Shown here: positions 55,052 to 63,376 of the stretch, in pieces | Position numbering within the stretch: position 1 is the stretch's first letter | Layout: each line of letters opens with the position of its first letter | The notes under the pieces: generated by a model | What the model saw: the letters and a program-made list of their open reading frames with translations, nothing else | Databases searched by the model: none | What the model was told of the DNA's origin: nothing | Origin: Corynebacterium massiliense DSM 45435 | GTDB lineage: Bacteria > Actinomycetota > Actinomycetes > Mycobacteriales > Mycobacteriaceae | Direction of reading: 5' to 3' | Assembly (NCBI RefSeq): GCF_028609805.1 | Contig: NZ_CP063189.1 | Span: forward strand, 1,922,001-1,986,000 | DNA: 64,000 bases | Program-made: the position numbers and the translations under genes

Positions 55052-55284
55052 GTGCAACTAAAGTTGGATGCCCGAAGCAAGAAACAATCAAGAAAAAATT
55101 TCCCCAGCTAGTGACAGGTTTTCATCTCCCATCACGGCCGAACTGGCCCGTTGTGTACCGAACGAATCAATAAAAAGAAGCGACCTAAGCGCCATCCGAG
55201 GCCACGACTGTTCGCACGCCTGCCGTTAGCCATGAACCCCGGGCCGAGCCCCTGGTCACCAGATCCCCTGGGACCAAGCCTCCA

Positions 55285-55355
55285 CTGCAAATTCGGTGCA
55301 GACTAGCGCCGCAAAAGGGCACCAAATCTCGCCTCAGACTGCACCGAACTTGCAC
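55285..55355. repeat. Long inverted repeat in a non-coding gap
   Basis: CTGCAAATTCGGTGCAGACT (55285-55304) is nearly the reverse complement of AGACTGCACCGAACTTGCAC (55336-55355), with 17 of 20 positions pairing and a 31-base spacer. It lies in a 529-base gap (54948-55476) that otherwise holds only the two flanking terminators and no gene I can support. Confidence 0.75.
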
Positions 55356-55449
55356 AGCCCTACATGAACACGCTCAGCAAGCACCCTGCCAGTAAGCTCG
55401 TGCCGCACGCCAGGAGCAACAATCAGTCAGCAAAACGCTTGAACCAAGC

Positions 55450-55466
55450 GGGGCCTGCCAAGCCCC
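55450..55466 (-). terminator. Possible terminator of the arsenite transporter gene
   Basis: GGGGC (55450-55454) / GCCCC (55462-55466), 11 bases past the stop on the minus strand. Short stem and weak T content. Confidence 0.4.
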
Positions 55467-55476
55467 CTTAGGCCGG

Positions 55477-56571
55477 CTACTTCGCCGGGACCGTGGAATC
55501 TCCGGGAAACACCTTCGGCCCCAGCCACCTCATGACGTAGACCAGCCCCACCAGCACAGGGATCTCGATGAGCGGGCCCACCGTGCCGGCCAACGCCTGA
55601 GCGGATGCCGCGCCAAAGGTGCCGATGGAGACCGCGATGGCCAACTCGAAGTTGTTGCCGGCGGCGGTAAACGCCACCGCCGCCGACTGCGCGTAGTTCA
55701 TGCCGGTCGCCTTAGCCACGCCGAGCCCCACCGCGAACATGCACACGAAGTAGGCCAGCAGCGGCACCGCCAGCCGCGCTACGGTGCCTGGCTGCGCGAT
55801 AATGTGGTCACCCTGCAGCGAAAACAGCAGGACGATAGTAAACAAAAGTCCAATCAGGGCCAGCGGCGAAATCCGAGGCAAGAACGCCTCCTCGTACCAC
55901 GCGCGCCCCTTGGTCCGCTCCCCCACCACGCGGGAGACGAAGCCGAGTACCAGCGGGATACCCAAGAAGACTAGGACCGACGACACGATCCCCCAGAAGG
56001 AGAAGTCAGCCGAAGCAGTCTCGAGGCCCAGCCACGACGGCAACACCTTAAGGTAGAACCACCCGAACACACCGAACATGACCACCTGGAACAGCGAGTT
56101 CAAAGCCACGAGTACGACGGTTGCTTCCCGGTCGCCGCAGGACAAATCGGACCAGACCAGCACCATCGCGATGCAACGGGCAAGCCCGACGATGATGAGC
56201 CCAGTGCGCAGCGCCGGCTCATCCGGCAGGAATATCCAGGCGAGCGCAAACATGAATGCGGGGCCAACGGCCCAGTTCAGCACGATTGATACGATCATCA
56301 GACGGGTATCGGCCGTCACTTCCCGCGTCTTGTCGTAGCGCACCTTCGCCAGCGGCGGGTACATCATGATCAGGAGCCCCAGCGCGATGGGCAGGGAAAT
56401 GCTGCCTACTTCCAGTGCTGCGAGTCCGTCCCGCAGGCCTGGAACTAGCTTACCGATGCCCAGCCCCACCGCCATCGCCAGCAAAATCCAAACCGGCAGA
56501 AACCGGTCTAAAAAAGACATGCGCGGTTTGTTCTGCTGCCCCGCCGTGTCAGACGCCCCTTGCGCGGCCAC
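55477..56571 (-). CDS. acr3: ACR3-family arsenite efflux transporter
   Basis: Exports As(III). Start GTG 56571 is chosen because AAGGAGG lies six bases upstream (56578-56584); the frame stays open to 56625 but runs into the divergent promoter. 364 aa with ten hydrophobic segments. 'GLARCIAMVLVWSDLSCGD' contains the Cys conserved in ACR3 helix 4, and 'FTAAGNNFELAIAVSIGTFG' the helix-9 signature. Divergent from arsR. Confidence 0.93.
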   Translation of the reverse strand: MAAQGASDTAGQQNKPRMSFLDRFLPVWILLAMAVGLGIGKLVPGLRDGLAALEVGSISLPIALGLLIMMYPPLAKVRYDKTREVTADTRLMIVSIVLNWAVGPAFMFALAWIFLPDEPALRTGLIIVGLARCIAMVLVWSDLSCGDREATVVLVALNSLFQVVMFGVFGWFYLKVLPSWLGLETASADFSFWGIVSSVLVFLGIPLVLGFVSRVVGERTKGRAWYEEAFLPRISPLALIGLLFTIVLLFSLQGDHIIAQPGTVARLAVPLLAYFVCMFAVGLGVAKATGMNYAQSAAVAFTAAGNNFELAIAVSIGTFGAASAQALAGTVGPLIEIPVLVGLVYVMRWLGPKVFPGDSTVPAK

Positions 56572-56589
56572 GCGGTCCCTCCTTATATC

Positions 56590-56649
56590 GACGTTCATCA
56601 ATATAAAACCTAGAGAGGGCGACACGAAGGCGTCAATATAATGGCCCGC
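56590..56649. promoter_or_regulatory. Divergent ars promoter with candidate ArsR sites
   Basis: ATCAATATAA (56597-56606) and GTCAATATAATG (56632-56643) are similar A+T-rich elements. TATAAT at 56637-56642 is a good -10 for arsR and would start transcription at about 56649, i.e. at the ATG 56650, implying a leaderless message. TATATT read on the minus strand (56601-56606) would serve acr3. Confidence 0.5.
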
Positions 56650-56993
56650 ATGGCACTACCCGAGAACCCGCACACCGAAGCCCGTGACTGCTGCACCCTG
56701 GGTTCTGGCCCCTCACTGCTACAGAGGCCGAAAGCTACGCCAGATTGTTTAAGGTTCTCGCGGATCCGACCCGCCTACGCATCCTGTCCCGCCTCACAGA
56801 GAAGGGATGCGCACCCATGACCGTCAACGACCTGACTGTCATGTCTGGCTTGACCCAGCCGACGGTTTCGCACCACCTCAAGCTTCTTTCAGACGTGGGA
56901 CTTGTGAAAAAGGTGCGTGCGGGGCGCGCCATCACCCATCAGATCTGCCCAGAGCCGTTCGCCCAACTGCGCACCGGACTCCAAATGGGGTAG
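56650..56993 (+). pseudogene. arsR: ArsR-type arsenical repressor, frameshifted
   Basis: Reading from ATG 56650 gives a proper ArsR start with the vicinal pair in 'ARDCCTLGSGP' (Cys14, Cys15). It then leaves frame after the CCCC run at 56709-56712. The next frame continues with 'LTATEAESYARLFKV', 'ADPTRLRIL', 'CAPMTVNDLTVMSGLTQPTVSHH' (split here; third Cys, recognition helix) and ends at 56993. One missing C explains it. The Cys pair plus the later Cys match the C. glutamicum type of As(III) site (Cys15/16/55). If real, the repressor is lost; a homopolymer sequencing error is equally possible. Confidence 0.8.
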
Positions 56994-57208
56994 CCAGCAC
57001 CCGAAGTCACTCACCAGGCGTCGTTCTACGAAGCACTACCTCCGCACCCTGCGCGAATGCCCCGATAGCATTTAATAATAGACCACCCTTTGCAGCCAAC
57101 ACGGCGTAAAGGAAGTTTACATACTGCACCCCGTATGGAAATATAAGGAGACGCGCTGCCGTTGGACTCTAACGAACCAATAGGCGGCACTCACTCAAGG
57201 GAGAGGAG

Positions 57209-57427
57209 ATGAAAACCGTGCAGGCAACAACACTCCCAGACAATGCCAAAGACTGCGGACAATTCGTTCGCTTCGAAGATTCCGCTGGCAAGTTCATTTT
57301 CGTAAGCCACGAAGATCTAACTGAAGAAAATCTTGAGCTGTACTCGAACCCGACGGCCCTCGGCGTATTTAACGCTAGTCGCCAGGAATTCCTTGACGGC
57401 CAAGCTGTAGACATCGAGTACTTTTAA
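57209..57427 (+). CDS. Putative antitoxin of a type II toxin-antitoxin pair
   Basis: 72 aa from ATG 57209, with GAGAGGAG immediately upstream. Acidic, beginning MKTVQATTLP and ending in DIEYF. The following gene starts five bases after its stop. No known DNA-binding motif can be read with certainty. The antitoxin role is inferred from the small, acidic product and the neighbour. Base composition is lower in G+C than around it, suggesting recent arrival. Confidence 0.55.
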   Translation: MKTVQATTLPDNAKDCGQFVRFEDSAGKFIFVSHEDLTEENLELYSNPTALGVFNASRQEFLDGQAVDIEYF

Positions 57428-57432
57428 CGCCC

Positions 57433-57714
57433 GTGTCTAACTTCATAGTCAAGATAACCCCCTCGGCGAATAAGGACGCCAGCAAGGCATTAAAGAAAAA
57501 CCCGGCAAAGAAACATAAAGTCAATAAGGCAATTGGACGCATGAAAACTCATGGTCCTAATTACCCATCTTTCCGCACGCACAAAATGCAAAGTAGCGAT
57601 GAACCCCCTACTTTCATTTCGTACATCGAAAATCACACCCCATCAGCATGGCGCATATACTGGTCCTACTGGGGTGAAGAAATTCATATAACTTACATCG
57701 GCCCGCACGAGTAA
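57433..57714 (+). CDS. Putative RelE/ParE-like toxin
   Basis: 93 aa from GTG 57433, Lys-rich and basic in the first half ('KDASKALKKNPAKKHKVNKAI'-type region, residues 15-35). The C-terminal 'WRIYWSYWGEEIHITYIGPHE' resembles the R-x-Y/W...I-x-x-I-x-x-H end of RelE/ParE/YafQ-type toxins. Size, order (antitoxin first) and spacing fit a type II module. The call rests on shape more than on firm motif identity. Confidence 0.55.
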   Translation: MSNFIVKITPSANKDASKALKKNPAKKHKVNKAIGRMKTHGPNYPSFRTHKMQSSDEPPTFISYIENHTPSAWRIYWSYWGEEIHITYIGPHE

Positions 57715-57781
57715 AAGCCTACGAGGCGCCTAGGAAGTAACTACAATTCGCTTCCTAGAGACCCTTGGGGAAGGCGGTTAA

Positions 57782-59464
57782 TTACCGCGCGAAGTCGTGG
57801 AACTTCATCATCTTGTGCTTCTTGAAGTCCCACGCCTCCACGCGCACGCGGTCGTCATACACCTTCACGCGCAGACCGGTCGAGTGGTCTGCGGGCTCGG
57901 TGACGATCTCTTCGTCGTGGTCGCCGTCGGGCATGAACTCGTTGAGCACCGCGCCGGTGTTCACCACGGGGAAGCCGCGCTTGCCGGCCTCGCCGGTGCC
58001 GTCGTAGCGGCGCACGCCCCACCAGTTGTTCTGCTTGAGCGAGGAATGCGAGTGGCTGGTGAACGCGACGATGTTGTTGTACTTGTTCAGCACGTTCGAT
58101 ACCGCCTCGAGGTCCTCGAAGTCGTTCTGGTACCAGGCGGAGTACGACATAGACACGGTCTGCGGCAAAAGCGGGTGGGTAAACACCAGCGCCGGGGTGC
58201 CCTTGGCGTCCCAGTACGCCAGGCGGGAGTCCAACCAGTCGAGCTGCTCCTGGGAGATGCGCTGGAACGGTTCCTTGCCGCCGCGGTCGATGTCCGAGTA
58301 GTACTCCGTGTTGACCGAAATCAGCGGCACACCGTCGACCACCTCTTCCTTCCACGGCTTGTCCTGCCCGGAGTTCTCCAGGAAGCGGCGCATGTAGGTC
58401 TCGGAGCCTTCGTCGCCGTACATCTCGTGGTTGCCGATGGTCCACAGTTCCTTCCCGGAATCGTGTGGGGTGTCCTTGTGCGCCTGCATGAACGCGTCCC
58501 ACTGCTCCTTCGAGCCGTTGTCCACGAGGTCGCCGTTGAGCACCAGCGCACCGGCCTTGTCCGGCATCGCGTTGAGCTGTTTGACCGCGTCGCGGTAGTC
58601 GTCGTTGTCGTCCTGGGTGTCGGACAGGACATCGATAATCGCCTGCGGCTTCCCACTGACCTCCCCGAGCGGCTCAGCCACGGAGACATTGTCCACCGCC
58701 CACCAGTAGTCATTGTTGCCGCCGCGGTAATCGAAGTGAATCTGCATCGACGTCGCCCCGGCGGGCACCTCCACGTCGAAGGCCTCGTGGGCGCTGAACT
58801 GGTCGGCGTCGAAGACCTTGAGTTCCTGCTTCTCGCTGCCGTCGAAGCTGACGCTCACCACGGCGTCCTGGCCTTTATCGCCCTGGCGGTAGTGGTGGTC
58901 GAACTCCACCGAGACCTTGTCGCGGCCGGCCACGCCCACCTCCGGGGAGACCAGCGAGGCGTCCATGTGGTCCTTGTCGTTGAGACGCTGCTGCTCGGAG
59001 TCGATGATGGCCAGCTGGTCGTGCGCCTGCGTGAAGTAGTGCCGCTTGTCAGTGCCCGCGGCCCAGGTCCAGTCCCGGATGGTGGACAGTGCCCAGCCGT
59101 TCCACCGGGCCTCGCCGGAGTGGACGCCTTCGCTTGACGATGTCCATCCTTCCGGCACCCGATGCGTAAACTTCGCCGGGTTGTCCACCCCGTCGAAGTC
59201 CTCCGACCAGAGCACCTCGCGGTGGTGCGACGCCGGGGCCGCATCCGGACCGGGCGCGGGCGTTCCGTTCGAGTCTGAGCCGCGATCACCGAACGGGTTC
59301 GACGACAAGTTGGACGACAACGACGAGGACGCCGCCGACTGCGCGTGAGCTACGGGCACGACAGAGCCGAAGGAACCGAGCGCAACAGAAAGCGCGCCGA
59401 CCCCCGCAACGGCGGGCAGGACGGCACGGGAAAAGAAGTGAGTAACAGGGAATTGAATACGCAT
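57782..59464 (-). CDS. Secreted calcineurin-like metallophosphoesterase
   Basis: 560 aa. Signal peptide (residues 1-42, ending AHAQS), then a Ser/Asn/Pro linker, a jelly-roll-like domain (about 85-265) and the phosphoesterase domain. Metal motifs: 'DVLSDTQDD' (DxH position reads D-T-Q), 'LNGDLVDNGS', 'IGNHEMYG', 'FTHPLLP' and 'TSHSHSS'. The first-motif His is therefore replaced. It probably acts on phosphate esters outside the cell. A weak PHO-box-like pair precedes it. Confidence 0.82.
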   Translation of the reverse strand: MRIQFPVTHFFSRAVLPAVAGVGALSVALGSFGSVVPVAHAQSAASSSLSSNLSSNPFGDRGSDSNGTPAPGPDAAPASHHREVLWSEDFDGVDNPAKFTHRVPEGWTSSSEGVHSGEARWNGWALSTIRDWTWAAGTDKRHYFTQAHDQLAIIDSEQQRLNDKDHMDASLVSPEVGVAGRDKVSVEFDHHYRQGDKGQDAVVSVSFDGSEKQELKVFDADQFSAHEAFDVEVPAGATSMQIHFDYRGGNNDYWWAVDNVSVAEPLGEVSGKPQAIIDVLSDTQDDNDDYRDAVKQLNAMPDKAGALVLNGDLVDNGSKEQWDAFMQAHKDTPHDSGKELWTIGNHEMYGDEGSETYMRRFLENSGQDKPWKEEVVDGVPLISVNTEYYSDIDRGGKEPFQRISQEQLDWLDSRLAYWDAKGTPALVFTHPLLPQTVSMSYSAWYQNDFEDLEAVSNVLNKYNNIVAFTSHSHSSLKQNNWWGVRRYDGTGEAGKRGFPVVNTGAVLNEFMPDGDHDEEIVTEPADHSTGLRVKVYDDRVRVEAWDFKKHKMMKFHDFAR

Positions 59465-59471
59465 GGGGATA

Positions 59472-59504
59472 AATGTCCCACACGCAGGGTACGGGGCCGT
59501 GAAC
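59472..59504 (-). promoter_or_regulatory. Weak PHO-box-like repeats upstream of the metallophosphoesterase
   Basis: On the minus strand GTTCACGGCCC (59504-59494) and CGTACCCTGCG (59493-59483) are adjacent 11-mers of the same kind as those before phoX. Only two units, the second poor; the distance to the start (about 19-40 bases) is short. Confidence 0.25.
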
Positions 59505-59633
59505 TATGAATGAAATTTATCCCAACAGACCTCGCACCGGAAGCGCAGGAGCGCCTTAAAGAAACTTTTCCGCGTCCTTTGGTTAGATTCGAGCCACTGC
59601 GTGTCACCCATTGAAAAGCGGTAAGAACTTCGT

Positions 59634-59659
59634 GAACGGGCGGGCTATACCGCCCGTTC
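59634..59659 (-). terminator. Terminator of the TM2-domain gene
   Basis: Perfect 10-bp stem GAACGGGCGG (59634-59643) / CCGCCCGTTC (59650-59659), 6-base loop, 25 bases past the stop. Confidence 0.75.
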
Positions 59660-59683
59660 GTCTGAGCTCAAGGGATCGTCTCC

Positions 59684-60562
59684 CTATTGCAGTGGTCGAC
59701 CGTACTTGTCCTGCTTGAACGGACCGTTACCGGTGAACGCCATGACGACATCTGCAACCCACCAGACGAAATCAATCAGCAAGAAAATGATACCGATAAA
59801 CGGAACGAAGCAGAGTACGGTCACCGCGATACGGCCGATTCCCATCATTGGGTTGTCATTGTAGAAGTGGTGAATACCAAGTCCGCCCAAGAAGAGCGCG
59901 AGCAAGCCCGCGACCAGCTTGGTCTTATCCGATACTGCACCCGGGTAGCCCTGGTGAGGCGCCACCGGATAGCCCTGGTTTTGCGATGCCGGCGGGTATC
60001 CCTGCTGCCCACCTGCGGCCGGCTGCCCCTGCTGGAAACCCTGGCCCGGGTTCTGGCCGTAAGTTTGCTGACCCGACTGACCGAACTGCCCCGGCCCCGA
60101 CGGGCCGTTCTGCGGGCCATGCTGCAGACCCTGGCCATACGTCTGCCCTGCGTTGAAATCCTGCCCCTGGCCCTGCCCGTACTGGCGCTCCTCGCGGTCC
60201 TTCGGGAACGGCGCATGCGTGGGCTGCCAGCCCTGCTGGGAGTAGCCGTGCTGGGCGGAATCGCCCTGCGCCGAGAAGCTCTGCGCAGAGTATCCCTGAG
60301 CCGCGGAGCCCTGCCCCTCCGCGTGCTGTGACGCGGACGAACCTGCATCCCCACCGGTGAATTCGTCACGCGAAACGCGGTGCGAGCCCGCCATGGGGGA
60401 AGCAGATTCGGAGCCCGGACTGCCGAAGTTGGTCTCGGAGCTCAGGAAGTCTGAGTTGTCGCGGTGCTTCCCGCTACCTAGGGAATCGCCGGCGTTGGAG
60501 TTGGTGCTGTCGTCGTTACGGAATGGGTTTTCTGGAGTGGACTGCTCATCGGAATTCGCCAT
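59684..60562 (-). CDS. TM2-domain protein with Gln/Gly-rich N-terminus
   Basis: 292 aa. The first 200 or so residues are Ser/Asn/Gln/Gly-rich, with repeated GQ/YGQ/QGY elements, and predicted disordered. The C-terminus has a TM2 domain: 'LVAGLLALFLGGLGIHHFYND' (about residues 213-233), then a second TM in 'VLCFVPFIGIIFLLIDFVWWV' and 'GPFKQDKYGRPLQ'. Function unknown; such proteins are common in actinobacteria. Confidence 0.82.
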   Translation of the reverse strand: MANSDEQSTPENPFRNDDSTNSNAGDSLGSGKHRDNSDFLSSETNFGSPGSESASPMAGSHRVSRDEFTGGDAGSSASQHAEGQGSAAQGYSAQSFSAQGDSAQHGYSQQGWQPTHAPFPKDREERQYGQGQGQDFNAGQTYGQGLQHGPQNGPSGPGQFGQSGQQTYGQNPGQGFQQGQPAAGGQQGYPPASQNQGYPVAPHQGYPGAVSDKTKLVAGLLALFLGGLGIHHFYNDNPMMGIGRIAVTVLCFVPFIGIIFLLIDFVWWVADVVMAFTGNGPFKQDKYGRPLQ

Positions 60563-60666
60563 AGCCGTTACAGTATCTAACTCACCGATTAAACGGCCGT
60601 TTGACAGCTAAAGTTCACTTCCTGTTAAGCAACAGGCAATTCCGGCGCCTAACGGCACAAATAAAC

Positions 60667-60710
60667 GAGGCCCCACCCCAACGCTTCACCGCGCTTCAAG
60701 GGTGAGGCCT
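60667..60710 (-). terminator. Terminator after ppk2
   Basis: Imperfect hairpin: AGGCCCCACCCC on the left pairs with GGGTGAGGCCT on the right; on the minus strand it is followed by a T-rich stretch. 18 bases past the ppk2 stop. Confidence 0.6.
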
Positions 60711-60727
60711 ACGGAGGCGACTTTTAG

Positions 60728-61627
60728 CTAGTCGCCGATCTGGTCGCGCCCACGCTTGACGATGTTCGGGTCCGGCTCCCCGACCACCTCATGGTCCTTG
60801 TTCGTGTACTCGAACTTGGACAGCACGTAGCGCATGGCGTTGATGCGGCCACGCTTCTTGTCGTTGGACTTGATGGTGATCCAGGGCGACTCGTCGGTGT
60901 CGGTGTAGCGGAACTGCTCTTCCTTGGCGCGGGTGTAGTCGTCCCACTTGTCCAGCGACGCCAGGTCCATCGGGGACAGCTTCCACTGGCGCACCGGGTC
61001 GATCTGGCGGATGGCGAAGCGGGTGCGCTGCTCCTTGCGGGTCACGGAGAACCACAGCTTGGTCAGCGAAATACCGGAGCCCAGGATCATGTTCTCCAGC
61101 ATCGGGACCTCGCGGAGGAACTCCGCGTGCTGGGTCTCGGTGCAAAAGCCCATGACGCGCTCGACACCGGAGCGGTTGTACCAGGAGCGGTCAAAGAAGA
61201 CGATCTCGCCGCCGGATGGAAAGTGCTCGATGTAGCGCTGGAAGTACCAGGAGGTGGACTCACGCGGCGAAGGCTTTTCCAGCGCCACGGTGCGAGCACC
61301 GCGGGGGTTGAGGTGTTCGTTGAAGCGCTTGATGGTGCCGCCCTTGCCCGCGGCGTCACGGCCTTCGAAGATGATGATGTGGCGCTGGCCGGTTTCCTTG
61401 GTCCAGTTCTGCCACTTCAGCAGCTCAATCTGCAGGGCGCGCTTGACCTGCTCGTACTCGTCGCGGGACATGCGCTCGTCGTACGGGTAGTTCTCGCGCC
61501 AGGTTTGCACCTCGTTGCCGTCAGGGCCGAGGAGCGTGGGATCATCCTCATCCGTTTCATCGACGACGTAGCCGTCGGTTTCAGTGAGGTCAATTTCCGG
61601 CAGGTCGTCGTCTTTGAGGTCAGCCAT
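60728..61627 (-). CDS. ppk2: Polyphosphate kinase 2
   Basis: Transfers phosphate between polyphosphate and nucleoside diphosphates. 299 aa from ATG 61627 (GTG 61633 possible). The acidic N-terminus of about 30 residues is followed by Walker A 'FEGRDAAGKGG' (residues 87-97) and 'VFFDRSWYNRSGVERV' (Walker B and lid). Single-domain class I PPK2. Its nearness to groEL and the porin-like gene matches the C. glutamicum order. Confidence 0.94.
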   Translation of the reverse strand: MADLKDDDLPEIDLTETDGYVVDETDEDDPTLLGPDGNEVQTWRENYPYDERMSRDEYEQVKRALQIELLKWQNWTKETGQRHIIIFEGRDAAGKGGTIKRFNEHLNPRGARTVALEKPSPRESTSWYFQRYIEHFPSGGEIVFFDRSWYNRSGVERVMGFCTETQHAEFLREVPMLENMILGSGISLTKLWFSVTRKEQRTRFAIRQIDPVRQWKLSPMDLASLDKWDDYTRAKEEQFRYTDTDESPWITIKSNDKKRGRINAMRYVLSKFEYTNKDHEVVGEPDPNIVKRGRDQIGD

Positions 61628-61749
61628 GAGCACCAGCTTAACGATGTTTCACTCACCATAGGGCCACAATCTCCACCTCCGGGGACACTCTTTACTCAGT
61701 GTTCACTCGGAGGGACGCGGCCCTCGCCCGTGGGCCGCGCGGTACGGGC

Positions 61750-62589
61750 TTAGCTGTTGGCGATGACGTCAGCGATGTGGGCGTGGCCGCGGGAGTTCGC
61801 GTGGAACGGGAGGTTGAATGCCGGGCCGGTAGTGTCGATGACGCCAGCGAACTCACGGGACTCGTCCGGCCCGCACATCCCGTTGAACTCAGTGGACGGC
61901 TTCATGTCAATGAACTCGGTGCCGGTGCGCTCGGCGAGGCCACGCTGCATGTCCTGGGCGATGTTTTCGAAGTCGGTGACCATCGGCAGGTGGATAGGCG
62001 GAGCCGGCACGAGCTTGTCATCCACGACGTGGAGTGGGCACACGTTGCCGTCCTTGGAGATGGTCGGGTAGCCGACCATCTGGATGCGGGCGTTCGGCGC
62101 GGCAGCCTTGTTCTGCTCGACAACCGGAGCTGCCTCATCGATGTAGTGCTGGATGCGCTGGCCACCATCGCCGAACTTCTCGCTGTACGAGTCGTTAAAC
62201 CCGACGGTGATAATGACGCGTTCGGTGCTTGCGTTCAGCGCGCCGTCCTCAATCGCCTTGGCAGCGTGGTCCTTGAACAGCTTGTTCCTCTCGCTGGACA
62301 CGGTCAGTCCGGTGCAGGAGTAGTCGTCTACCGGAAGGCCCAAGCGCTGCCCTGCCTGCTTGGCGTAGTTATTCGGGCTAGTCGGGCAACCGACTGGAGA
62401 TGCCTTGGTAGCTTCTGTCTCCTGGCCGACCCAGTACGGGGCCCAGTCCCCTACCCAGGGATCGGCAGTGATCGAATCGCCAATAGCGACAAGGTTGCCC
62501 TGGCCTTCCTCGGCTAGAGCGTGCGGGGCAGAAACAAGGCCTGCAGCCATAGCAGTTGCTACGGCGATGCGGCGGGCGCGCTTGAACAT
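61750..62589 (-). CDS. Secreted SGNH/GDSL esterase
   Basis: 279 aa, ATG 62589. Signal peptide ending near residue 26 (HALAEE). 'LVAIGDSITADPW' (catalytic Ser), 'DDYSCTGLT', 'ITVGFNDSYS' (Asn) and C-terminal 'HANSRGHAHIADVI' (His). It is related in plan to the SGNH protein at 49190-50203 but clearly diverged. Cell-envelope lipid ester turnover is a reasonable guess in a mycolate-bearing genus. Confidence 0.88.
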   Translation of the reverse strand: MFKRARRIAVATAMAAGLVSAPHALAEEGQGNLVAIGDSITADPWVGDWAPYWVGQETEATKASPVGCPTSPNNYAKQAGQRLGLPVDDYSCTGLTVSSERNKLFKDHAAKAIEDGALNASTERVIITVGFNDSYSEKFGDGGQRIQHYIDEAAPVVEQNKAAAPNARIQMVGYPTISKDGNVCPLHVVDDKLVPAPPIHLPMVTDFENIAQDMQRGLAERTGTEFIDMKPSTEFNGMCGPDESREFAGVIDTTGPAFNLPFHANSRGHAHIADVIANS

Positions 62590-62640
62590 GATTCCGTCTA
62601 CTCCTAGGTCTCCAGTTGTAAAAGTTTTAGATATGCCAAA

Positions 62641-62666
62641 GCCCCGACCCTGAAGGCCGGGGCAGA
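62641..62666 (-). terminator. Terminator of the PorA-like mini-gene
   Basis: GCCCCG (62641-62646) / CGGGGC (62658-62663), followed on the minus strand by CTTTGG. Confidence 0.65.
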
Positions 62667-62684
62667 GGACTTTAGGAGTTCGTC

Positions 62685-62822
62685 TTATGCGAACATGCCG
62701 AGCAGCTTGGAAGCGCCCTCAGCGATGGAGACGATCGGCTTAACGACGGAGTACAGGTCGGTGAAGCCGTTGGTGAAGAGGTTCTCGATGGTGGAGAAGC
62801 CGAAGTCCAGGTCGGAGGACAA
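62685..62822 (-). CDS. PorA-like channel-forming mini-protein (start uncertain)
   Basis: Reading from TTG 62822 gives exactly 45 aa, the length of C. glutamicum PorA, ending in GASKLLGMFA. The codons are the strongly expressed GC-ending type. There is no signal peptide, as in PorA/PorH, which are exported without one. It sits between groEL and ppk2, the place of porH/porA in C. glutamicum. No ATG and no Shine-Dalgarno are visible; the frame stays open upstream to 62885, but with rare codons. Either an odd start is used or the 5' end was lost. No second (porH) gene was found. Confidence 0.55.
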   Translation of the reverse strand: MSSDLDFGFSTIENLFTNGFTDLYSVVKPIVSIAEGASKLLGMFA

Positions 62823-62885
62823 GACGTAATCAAGGTTCGATTTCTCACGCCGCCGCGGCAGAGTCTCCACGGCCGGATGCGTCAA

Positions 62886-63262
62886 AAGTATTTCTCACTC
62901 GAAAAAAGCCTCTACCAGCAAGTTAATCCGCTGTTTGCGTGACGCGGCAACATTTAACCCGTAGTTACGTAACGCTCGTCGGCCCGCTCTCGATGTTGCA
63001 CAACCGCTGAAAACTTTCTTGAAAATTTCGTCGAACCCCGTCTCAGGCACCCAGCCTTTACCCTATTCCGGGGGTACCGGGGCATCTCCAGAGTGACCCA
63101 TGCGACCCGTGAGACAAACGAAACCGCGTTCACACTTACTCGCTTGTGACCAGAAAAGCGCACTTAAAGGTAGAAATTTTCCGCTGCGCGAACGTAGGGC
63201 GCGACGCTGATTCACGTCGAGACGGCGAGAGCGGGCATCGACACGCGCTGCAGCCCTTAGAA
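62886..63262. other. Non-coding gap upstream of the PorA-like gene
   Basis: About 380 bases of mixed composition between the groEL terminators and the mini-gene. I find no small gene with a ribosome site on either strand and no tRNA. It must contain the promoter of the mini-gene. GTGAGAAAT occurs twice just upstream of the mini-gene (near 62890 and 62840, minus strand). Confidence 0.4.
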
Positions 63263-63267
63263 ACGCC

Positions 63268-63345
63268 AAAAGACCCTGCCCTCCCAGACGGGAAAGACAG
63301 GGCCTCTGCGAGCGTCTCAGCGGCTCTCAGCGGGGCTGAGAGCGT
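63268..63345 (-). terminator. Double hairpin after groEL
   Basis: GCTCTCAGC (63323-63331) / GCTGAGAGC (63335-63343) is a perfect 9-bp stem with a GGG loop. Further downstream CCCTG (63274-63278) / CAGGG (63298-63302), with inner pairing, is followed by TCTTTTGG on the minus strand. Tandem terminators suit a very highly expressed gene. Confidence 0.75.
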
Positions 63346-63376
63346 CGCTGGGCTCTGGGTTAGGACGAAGGCTTTC

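Noticed and set aside
56641..56993. Programmed ribosomal frameshift in arsR
   Set aside because: No slippery heptamer, stop codon context or downstream structure beyond a plain CCCC run; simple base loss explains it.
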